Assembly (NCBI GenBank): GCA_934716785.1
Contig: CAKUYM010000235.1
Coordinates: 1 to 6,725 of the forward strand
Direction of reading: 5' to 3'
Length of the DNA: 6,725 nucleotides
Source of the DNA: an uncultured Bacteroides sp.
Lineage (GTDB): Bacteria > Bacteroidota > Bacteroidia > Bacteroidales > Bacteroidaceae
Part shown: positions 1 through 5,944 of the stretch, in pieces
Layout: the number at the start of each line of letters is the position of its first letter
How positions within the stretch are numbered: the first letter of the stretch is position 1
Notes under the pieces: model-generated
What the model was told of the DNA's origin: nothing
Seen by the model: only the letters and a program-made list of their open reading frames with translations
The model's database searches: none
Program-made: the position numbers and the translations under genes

Positions 1-342
1 TGTCAGGGCAGGGTCTTCTCCGCCTTGCAGCACAAAAGTACGGAATCCCAAACTGTAGCCTTGCTTGCAGCAGTTCAGGATACTTTCCGTTGACAACCGG
101 TAGCGTTCGATATTCGTATTCCCTTTTCGGATGCCGCAATAGTAGCAGTTGTTTCTGCAGCAGTTGCTGACCTCAATCAGTCCGCGGATATAAATCTTGT
201 TGCCGAAATGAAAGCGGCTGACCTCCTGCGCCTGTTTATTGATGTAACGCAGGGTTGCTGCGTCACATTCAGTCAACAGTTGCCGGAGTTCTTCATGCCG
301 TAGCGTTCTTTCCTTCCGCAGTTTATCTATCCATTGTAGCAT
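1..342 (-). CDS. hydE: [FeFe] hydrogenase H-cluster maturase HydE, N-terminal part (cut by window edge)
   Basis: This is the first 114 codons of a radical SAM protein; the gene runs off the left edge. The radical SAM cysteine motif CxxxCxxC is at residues C62, C66 and C69 (NCCRNNCYYCGIRKGN), which should hold the [4Fe-4S] cluster that cleaves S-adenosylmethionine. It is followed by ERYRLS at 79-84 and FVLQGGED at 103-110, both typical of HydE and its biotin-synthase-like relatives. In the family, HydE works with HydG and HydF to build the diiron subcluster of the H-cluster in the cytoplasm. The start ATG (340-342) lies inside the 3' end of the upstream hydrogenase gene, giving a 20-base overlap and a purine-rich stretch (GGAAAGAGAG) just before it, which suggests translational coupling. 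ThiH/HydG or biotin synthase are less likely given the motif spacing and the hydrogenase neighbour. hydG and hydF would be expected just beyond the window. Confidence 0.9.
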   Translation of the reverse strand, partial: MLQWIDKLRKERTLRHEELRQLLTECDAATLRYINKQAQEVSRFHFGNKIYIRGLIEVSNCCRNNCYYCGIRKGNTNIERYRLSTESILNCCKQGYSLGFRTFVLQGGEDPALT

Positions 343-1792
343 AGCTCTCTTTCCGTTTGAGAAGCTCCTGTGCCAGTTGGCGGCGTCCGGAAACAATATC
401 ATTATGCGTACTCGGACCGGTGATGCATCCGCCCTCACAAGCCATTACTTCAATAAACTGTCCGGCAGCTTTTCCTGTTTTGGCGCAAGCACGTAACAAA
501 GCTATGTTTTTCTTGTTGATGTCCGATATCTGTATTGCATTGATCTTGTCCGCTTCTTCTTTCAGGTAGGCTTTGACTGCTCCCATCACACCGCCTGCCT
601 GTGCAAACCCGTGTGCTTCACGTACAGAGGTATGCAGTATGGAGAATTCTTGCAACTGCTCCAGTTGGATATCCATTCCGTCGAGGATAGAGCCGATTTC
701 TTCAAATGTCAGAATATAGTCTACGGCTTCATCGCGGCGTATCTCTTTGCGTTTGGCTACGCAAGGACCTACGAAGACGATTTTTGCATCCGGATGCTTC
801 TCTTTGGCAATTCGTGCCGTATAATACATCGGCGAACCGGTGGTGGATACGTAAGGCTTCATTCCGGGAATGTGCTTCTCCACCAATTCTATATAGGAAG
901 GACAGCAAGAGGTAGTCATGAATTTCTGTCCCTCTTCCAATTTCTCCAATAATTCATGAGCTTCGTTGCTGGTAGTAGCCATGGCTCCTTCGGCTACTTC
1001 AATCACATCGGTGAATCCTATTTCCTTGAAAGCGCTGTACACCTGTCCGATGGAAGTCTTGAATTGTCCGAGGATGGACGGGGCAACGATGGCAACCATC
1101 TTTTCACCTTTCCGTATCCGTTGTAGCACATCGAACGTCTGTGAAATCTCAAAGATTGCACCGAACGGGCAAGCATTCATACATTTTCCGCAATAGATAC
1201 ATTTGCTCTCGTCAATGTGCTCTATGCCATGTTCATCTTTGCTGATGGCCTTTACCGGACAAGATTCTTCGCAAGGCACAGGGATATATACGATAGCATG
1301 GTAAGGGCAGCTTTTGTGACAGATGCCGCAGCTGACGCACGTGTCATGGTCAATCATGGCCTGACCGTTTTTCTTGAAACGTATCGCGCCCTTCGGGCAG
1401 TTCATGTAGCAGCTACGGGCTACGCATCCGCGACAAAGGTTCGTAATCTCATAATTGATTTGTATACAGGAGGAGCATGCCTCGTCAATCACGCACATGA
1501 TATTCTCCTTGTTCGGCTCGGGACGGCTCAGTGCCATACGTGCATAATCGGAAAGCGGTGTTGCTTCATCGTGTTCGTCTGTCATATCCAGTCCCATCAG
1601 TGGAAAAGTCTTGTATCTCCACACCGCCCGTTCTTTGTGTATGCAGCAACGTCCCAGTGGTTTTGACTTCCGCGGGCTCAGCTCGATCGGGAGTCGGTCT
1701 ATCTTTTCTACTAACTGGTTGTTTTTCCAGAGTTTAACAAGGTCTGCCAGCAACCTGTGCCGGACAATCATAATATTATTCGTAAATGCCAT
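323..1792 (-). CDS. Group-B-like monomeric [FeFe] hydrogenase, 489 aa
   Basis: Catalyses reversible H2 formation from protons, in this group probably using reduced ferredoxin, in the cytoplasm. The N-terminal ~115 residues have a cysteine-bearing motif (RCCIHKERA, 48-56) and further cysteines at 100, 106 and 109. Ferredoxin-like iron-sulfur motifs follow: C120/C123/C128/C132, C152/C155/C158/C162, C174/C178 and C198/C201/C204/C208. The catalytic domain (about 232-475) has all three H-cluster motifs: TSCCPSY (C296, C297), GPCVAKRKE (C344) and VMACEGGC (C452, C456). All four expected H-cluster ligands (C297, C344, C452, C456) are present, as is the neighbouring proton-relay cysteine C296. The second motif reads GPC rather than the MPC of group A enzymes such as Clostridium CpI; together with the long Cys-rich N terminus this is why I call group B. 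It is the first gene of the hyd operon, with hydE overlapping its 3' end. The start at MAFTNN was chosen because it lies about 30 nt after a Bacteroides -7 box; M8 is an alternative. Subgroup assignment needs a tree. Confidence 0.92.
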   Translation of the reverse strand: MAFTNNIMIVRHRLLADLVKLWKNNQLVEKIDRLPIELSPRKSKPLGRCCIHKERAVWRYKTFPLMGLDMTDEHDEATPLSDYARMALSRPEPNKENIMCVIDEACSSCIQINYEITNLCRGCVARSCYMNCPKGAIRFKKNGQAMIDHDTCVSCGICHKSCPYHAIVYIPVPCEESCPVKAISKDEHGIEHIDESKCIYCGKCMNACPFGAIFEISQTFDVLQRIRKGEKMVAIVAPSILGQFKTSIGQVYSAFKEIGFTDVIEVAEGAMATTSNEAHELLEKLEEGQKFMTTSCCPSYIELVEKHIPGMKPYVSTTGSPMYYTARIAKEKHPDAKIVFVGPCVAKRKEIRRDEAVDYILTFEEIGSILDGMDIQLEQLQEFSILHTSVREAHGFAQAGGVMGAVKAYLKEEADKINAIQISDINKKNIALLRACAKTGKAAGQFIEVMACEGGCITGPSTHNDIVSGRRQLAQELLKRKESYATMDR

Positions 1793-1826
1793 ATTTGGTA
1801 ATAAAGGGGTTGTTAGTTAGCCGGGA

Positions 1827-1834
1827 CAAAGATA
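1827..1834 (-). promoter_or_regulatory. Promoter -7 box of the hydrogenase-hydE operon
   Basis: Read on the minus strand this is TATCTTTG, a perfect match to the Bacteroides sigma-ABfr -7 consensus TAnnTTTG. It lies 34 bases upstream of the hydrogenase start codon, giving a short leader of about 30 nt. No clear -33 TTTG is found 19-21 bp further upstream, so strength is uncertain. It is back to back with a plus-strand box at 1901-1908. Confidence 0.6.
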
Positions 1835-1900
1835 CGAACAGAATTTCAATATTTAAGCCTTTTGTAACATTCTTGTCTTTTTTTTGTAGCTTCCGCGTGC

Positions 1901-1908
1901 TATCTTTG
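1901..1908 (+). promoter_or_regulatory. Promoter -7 box of the small membrane protein gene
   Basis: TATCTTTG matches TAnnTTTG exactly and lies 35 bases before the ATG at 1944. The upstream side is a T-rich run (1878-1885) where only TTT, not TTG, occurs at the expected -33 spacing. Together with 1827-1834 it forms a divergent promoter pair. Confidence 0.6.
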
Positions 1909-1930
1909 TGGTGTGAACAAAAGAAAGAAT

Positions 1931-1936
1931 AGGAGG
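1931..1936 (+). promoter_or_regulatory. Strong Shine-Dalgarno of the 54-residue ORF
   Basis: AGGAGG sits 7 bases before the ATG at 1944. Such a full anti-16S match is uncommon in Bacteroides, where many genes have no recognisable site, and it is the main reason for accepting this short ORF as a real gene. Confidence 0.65.
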
Positions 1937-1943
1937 CAGAGAT

Positions 1944-2108
1944 ATGAACAGCAATATTTTAGAACAGCGCAGCCGGTTTGCAATGATTGGTGCATTGATG
2001 GTGATTATCAGTTTGGCGTTTTTATTCTATATGGGAAGTTCCTTGGTCAGTTCAACTAAAAAATATCTGGAGCAGATGCAGGCAATAGAGATTTCTTGCA
2101 TTGAATAA
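1944..2108 (+). CDS. Small single-pass membrane protein, 54 aa, unknown function
   Basis: I do not recognise a family. The ORF encodes MNSNILEQRSRF, then a hydrophobic segment of about 17 residues (roughly 13-30, AMIGALMVIISLAFLFYM) and a polar C terminus ending ISCIE. This predicts one inner-membrane helix and a short soluble tail that could form an amphipathic helix (STKKYLEQMQAIEI, 37-50). Support for it being real comes from the perfect AGGAGG at 1931-1936 and a consensus -7 promoter box at 1901-1908, both correctly spaced. It is divergent from the hydrogenase operon and 82 bases upstream of the Nudix gene, which has its own likely promoter, so a functional link to either neighbour is not shown. 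Confidence 0.65.
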   Translation: MNSNILEQRSRFAMIGALMVIISLAFLFYMGSSLVSSTKKYLEQMQAIEISCIE

Positions 2109-2138
2109 TGAGGATTGAGGAAAGAAAAAGGGGAAAGG

Positions 2139-2169
2139 TGTGATAATCCGGTTAGAATCCGTACTTTTG
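2139..2169 (+). promoter_or_regulatory. Promoter of the Nudix hydrolase gene
   Basis: A -7 box TACTTTTG (2162-2169) matches TAnnTTTG exactly. A -33-like TGTG (2139-2142, 3 of 4 to TTTG) is 19 bp upstream, the expected spacing. Transcription would begin near 2174, leaving a leader of only about 15-20 nt before the ATG at 2191. Confidence 0.65.
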
Positions 2170-2190
2170 TGCAACTAAAAATGGAATCTT

Positions 2191-2739
2191 ATGGAAGAAA
2201 AGAATAAAGCTTGGAAAACGGTGAGCAGCAAGTACCTGTTCCGTCGCCCGTGGCTGACCGTACGTTGCGAAGATATGTTGCTTCCCAATGGAAATCATAT
2301 CCCTGAATACTATATTTTGGAGTATCCCGACTGGGTGAATACGATTGCCATAACGAAAGAGGGTAAATTTGTTTTTGTCCGCCAGTATCGTCCGGGAATT
2401 GGGCGGACTTGTTATGAACTTTGTGCCGGTGTCTGCGAGAAAGAAGATGCTTCGCCCTTAGTATCCGCCCAGCGCGAACTGTGGGAAGAGACGGGGTATG
2501 GAAAAGGAAACTGGCAGGAGTATATGGTGATTTCCGCCAATCCGAGCACTCACACCAATCTGACCCACTGCTTTCTTGCCACTGATGTAGAGCTGATAGA
2601 TCATCAGCATTTGGAAGCTACCGAAGATCTTTCCGTTCATTTACTCACTTTGGAGGAGGTAAGGAGTTTGCTTGAGAATAATGAAATCATGCAGTCGCTG
2701 AATGCCGCACCTCTGTGGAAGTATATGGCTAATTTGTAA
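2191..2739 (+). CDS. Nudix hydrolase, ADP-ribose-pyrophosphatase-like, 182 aa
   Basis: Nudix enzymes cleave nucleoside diphosphates linked to another group, using Mg2+ held by the Nudix box. The box runs from G80 to Y103 and ends in RELWEETGY (95-103), with the metal-binding glutamates E96, E99 and E100 all present. It has one residue more than the strict GX5EX7REUXEEXGU pattern between the glycine and REL (EKEDASPL), a variation I believe is common in the ADP-ribose-type branch. The residues before the box read ELCAG (76-80), where ELPAG is usual. The flanking layout (N-terminal strand domain with FRRPWLTVR and YYILEYPDW, then VFVRQYRPG at 61-69) resembles ADP-ribose/sugar-nucleotide pyrophosphatases, but the substrate cannot be read from sequence. 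It is cytoplasmic, with no signal peptide. The start is set by a promoter ending about 20 nt upstream. groES follows after 171 bases under apparently separate control. Confidence 0.88.
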   Translation: MEEKNKAWKTVSSKYLFRRPWLTVRCEDMLLPNGNHIPEYYILEYPDWVNTIAITKEGKFVFVRQYRPGIGRTCYELCAGVCEKEDASPLVSAQRELWEETGYGKGNWQEYMVISANPSTHTNLTHCFLATDVELIDHQHLEATEDLSVHLLTLEEVRSLLENNEIMQSLNAAPLWKYMANL

Positions 2740-2765
2740 TAATGTGGCTGACTAACAATAATGGC

Positions 2766-2790
2766 TTGTCAGTCATTTTGTCAGTTTGTC
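2766..2790 (+). repeat. Tandem TTGTCAGT repeats upstream of groES
   Basis: TTGTCAGT occurs at 2766-2773 and again at 2778-2785, exactly 12 bp apart, followed by a partial TTGTC at 2786-2790. An inverted CTGAC lies at 2748-2752, 15 bp before the GTCAG of the first copy. The copies sit about 30-50 bp upstream of the sigma-54-like -24 box, so they are candidate activator sites. No protein is known to me to bind them. Confidence 0.45.
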
Positions 2791-2792
2791 TC

Positions 2793-2821
2793 TGCCAAAG
2801 GAGCACATGTTTTTTTTGGCA
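2793..2821. promoter_or_regulatory. Inverted repeat overlapping the groESL -24 region
   Basis: TGCCAAA (2793-2799) and TTTGGCA (2815-2821) are perfect 7-bp inverted arms separated by 15 bp. The right arm covers the GGCA core of the -24-like element, so a protein bound here could block or modulate the promoter. The classic CIRCE operator is absent. Confidence 0.4.
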
Positions 2822-2831
2822 CGCTTTTCGT
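2816..2831 (+). promoter_or_regulatory. Possible sigma-54-type (-24/-12) promoter of groESL
   Basis: TTGGCACG (2816-2823) matches the -24 half of the sigma-54 consensus TGGCACG-N4-TTGC. At the correct distance the -12 half reads TCGT (2828-2831): it keeps the first T and the key G but not the following C. No TAnnTTTG box is seen anywhere between the Nudix stop and groES. Initiation would fall near 2842, leaving a leader of about 70 nt. The 10-bp palindrome TAGTATACTA (2831-2840) lies directly after the -12. The assignment is inferred from motif and spacing only. Confidence 0.4.
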
Positions 2832-2910
2832 AGTATACTAAGTGTTGCGTCTGAAGAAACGGGCGACATCTAACTATTATAATGTATAACTAAAATATAA
2901 AAAAACAACT

Positions 2911-3183
2911 ATGAACATTAAACCATTAGCAGACAGAGTGCTTATCCTCCCTGCACCTGCAGAAGAAAAAACAATTGGTGGTATCATCATTCCTGATACA
3001 GCAAAAGAAAAACCTTTGAAGGGTGAAGTTGTGGCAGTAGGTCACGGTACGAAAGATGAAGAAATGGTATTGAAAGTTGGCGATACGGTTCTTTATGGCA
3101 AATATGCCGGAACAGAACTTGACGTAGAAGGTACAAAATATCTTATCATGCGTCAAAGCGATGTTCTCGCTGTTTTGGGTTAA
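2911..3183 (+). CDS. groES: Co-chaperonin GroES (Cpn10), 90 aa
   Basis: GroES forms the heptameric lid of the GroEL folding chamber in the cytoplasm. The protein starts [11 protein letters not shown], the conserved Cpn10 N terminus, followed by the mobile loop (about 17-34) with the GroEL-contacting hydrophobic GGIII at 23-27, then GEVVAVG (38-44) and [13 protein letters not shown] (57-69). At 90 residues it is slightly shorter than the 97-residue E. coli protein and looks complete. The ATG is preceded by an A-rich stretch rather than a Shine-Dalgarno, as is common in Bacteroides. groEL follows after a 40-base gap on the same strand with no terminator between them, so the pair is an operon controlled from the 2740-2910 region. 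Confidence 0.98.
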   Translation: MNIKPLADRVLILPAPAEEKTIGGIIIPDTAKEKPLKGEVVAVGHGTKDEEMVLKVGDTVLYGKYAGTELDVEGTKYLIMRQSDVLAVLG

Positions 3184-3208
3184 TTAAAATAGTAGTATAA
3201 ACTTTTAA

Positions 3209-4861
<1,653 letters not shown>

Positions 4862-4886
4862 TTCCTGTCTTCTTGAAAATGAATAT

Positions 4887-4926
4887 AAAAGCCGCTTTCG
4901 GAATTTCCGAAAGCGGCTTTTTTTTT
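4887..4926 (+). terminator. Intrinsic terminator of groESL
   Basis: An 11-bp perfect stem (4891-4901 GCCGCTTTCGG with 4907-4917) closes a 5-nt AATTT loop. It extends as A-T pairs at the base (4887-4890) and is followed by nine T residues (4918-4926). The upstream A-run means it may also work weakly in the other direction, stopping transcripts that come leftward from the invertible promoter. Confidence 0.95.
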
Positions 4927-5575
4927 ATTACTGCTCTGAATCTTTAAAGATTCTTTCTGTAATCCATCTATTCTATAAATTTGTAGTGTACTGAATAAGT
5001 TGCCACTTCTTAAATGGAAAATCGATCAGCCTTACAATGGCAGTTACTTTTTCTACTAACTCCATCCATATTATATTGTATAATGAAATCTCCATTGACA
5101 TTTTGAACATGGTCCGTGGTGCTATTTGTTTTCCAGTTGAAATTCATAAAGTTCGCCTTTTATTTCTACCTCTATGTTTTTTCGATGCTAAGTGTCTTTT
5201 CTCGGCCTATATAATTATATACATCTGGGCTTTTGTCGTTCTCGGATGAGGGCGTGTGAGAGTGATATTTGTGGGCTCGTGCCATGAGGCAATTGGGAAG
5301 TTTGTGGGATTTTCTACTTTTTTGGGGTGTTGTGAAATAATACTGCTCCTATATCATATTATTCTTATGCATAAAGGAGTTTAAATAGTGTTGCACAGAC
5401 TGAATTATTGGATAAATATCATTTAACACTGTTTAAAGGAAAAGCTCCAAAATTGCCGGTTTCATTTGTCATCTCATATGGTTTTAAAATATAATTATAT
5501 TAGGGATGAAAATACGATAGAGAGGGGGCTTGAGTGATTTTTGCCTTAAATAGCTTCTATAAATAAGAAAATACC
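4927..5575. other. AT-rich stretch with no supported gene
   Basis: No ORF here has coding character. The longest plus-strand frame (5037-5249, 70 codons) has no Shine-Dalgarno or promoter box and a composition like random AT-rich DNA. A patch of about 110 bp (5222-5335) is richer in G on this strand than its surroundings and may be a remnant of something older. An imperfect 13-bp inverted repeat lies at 5380-5392 and 5425-5437. Two AT palindromes sharing ATATAATTATAT (5208-5221, 5488-5501) are probably low-complexity. Confidence 0.5.
5380..5437. repeat. Imperfect inverted repeat in the gene-poor region
   Basis: TTTAAATAGTGTT (5380-5392) is matched in reverse complement by AACACTGTTTAAA (5425-5437), 12 of 13 bases, with 32 bp between. 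It could be a protein-binding dyad or an RNA hairpin base. No T-run follows, so it is not a terminator. Confidence 0.35.
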
Positions 5576-5597
5576 AAGTACTACAAGAACTTAGTAC
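5576..5597 (+). repeat. Left inverted repeat of the putative invertible element
   Basis: A 22-bp site with the core CTACAAGAACTTA (5581-5593). It matches the reverse complement of 5861-5882 at 20 of 22 positions; the mismatches are at 5580 and 5594. The site is itself a near-palindrome, AAGTACT-ACA-AGAACTT. It overlaps a hairpin AAGTACTA/TAGTACTT (5576-5583 and 5592-5599) followed by a T-run (5598-5602), a weak terminator-like structure that could insulate the receptor gene in this orientation. Confidence 0.75.
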
Positions 5598-5710
5598 TTT
5601 TTATCACCGTTTTGCTGTTAAAAAATATATATAGTGATTAAAATGTTCACTATCTCTATTTGATATACAATGTTTATTAACACTTTCCATTTTGGTATTG
5701 TGCTATGGAG

Positions 5711-5742
5711 CAAAAGTATGTATTCTTTAGGTGAAAAACAAC
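5711..5742 (-). promoter_or_regulatory. Promoter inside the invertible element, facing away from the receptor
   Basis: On the minus strand, GTTG (5739-5742) is followed after exactly 20 bp by TACTTTTG (5711-5718), a full match to the TAnnTTTG box with a near-consensus -33. No plus-strand TAnnTTTG match was found within the element or in the 62 bp between it and the start codon. In this orientation it would transcribe leftward into the gene-poor region. Confidence 0.7.
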
Positions 5743-5860
5743 AAAAAGACACATTATTTTTATGTAATCGCTATAAAAAATCGTAGAAAAAGTAAAATAA
5801 AATAACGTTTTCTTCATAAAAATAGGATTTGATGCAAAAACACTACAAATGCAATATTTT

Positions 5861-5882
5861 GTATTAAGTTCTTGTAGAACTT
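5861..5882 (-). repeat. Right inverted repeat of the putative invertible element
   Basis: Reverse-complement partner of 5576-5597. It contains a perfect 8-bp hairpin, TAAGTTCT-TGT-AGAACTTA (5865-5883), which would be transcribed in the receptor leader when the promoter faces right. Confidence 0.75.
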
Positions 5883-5934
5883 ATCTAAATGTTAATATGA
5901 GATTTAAATGCTTTAGGGCTATTTTATAACTTAA

Positions 5935-5940
5935 AAGGAG
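5935..5940 (+). promoter_or_regulatory. Ribosome binding site of the susC-like gene
   Basis: AAGGAG ends 4 bases before the ATG at 5945. This spacing is short but supports the chosen start, which also opens directly into a signal peptide. Confidence 0.6.
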
Positions 5941-5944
5941 ATTT

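Larger units (their letters stand above)
5576..5882. mobile_element. Putative phase-variable invertible promoter element, 307 bp
   Basis: Two 22-bp inverted repeats (20/22 identical) bound a 263-bp AT-rich, non-coding segment immediately upstream of a susC-like gene. The segment holds one good Bacteroides promoter, on the minus strand, so in this copy it faces away from the receptor. Promoter inversion by tyrosine or serine recombinases acting on short inverted repeats is established for Bacteroides capsule loci and for SusC/SusD-family genes. After inversion the -7 box would lie at 5740-5747, with transcription starting near 5753, about 190 nt before the ATG at 5945. No recombinase gene is in the window; these enzymes often act in trans. 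The inversion itself is inferred. Confidence 0.72.

Noticed and set aside
2181..2207. 8-codon upstream ORF (MESYGRKE) overlapping the Nudix start
   Set aside because: Would start only a few bases after the predicted transcription start, has no ribosome site, and is short enough to be chance.
2740..2910. CIRCE operator for HrcA before groES
   Set aside because: No TTAGCACTC-N9-GAGTGCTAA or near match is present in the interval.
5037..5249. 70-codon plus-strand ORF after groEL
   Set aside because: No Shine-Dalgarno, no promoter box, irregular Phe/Ile/Cys-rich composition typical of translated AT-rich non-coding DNA, and no recognisable domain.
5208..5501. Two AT palindromes sharing ATATAATTATAT (5208-5221 and 5488-5501), considered as a second invertible or mobile element
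   Set aside because: Pure A/T palindromes of 14 bp are expected by chance in such AT-rich DNA, and no other structure supports them.
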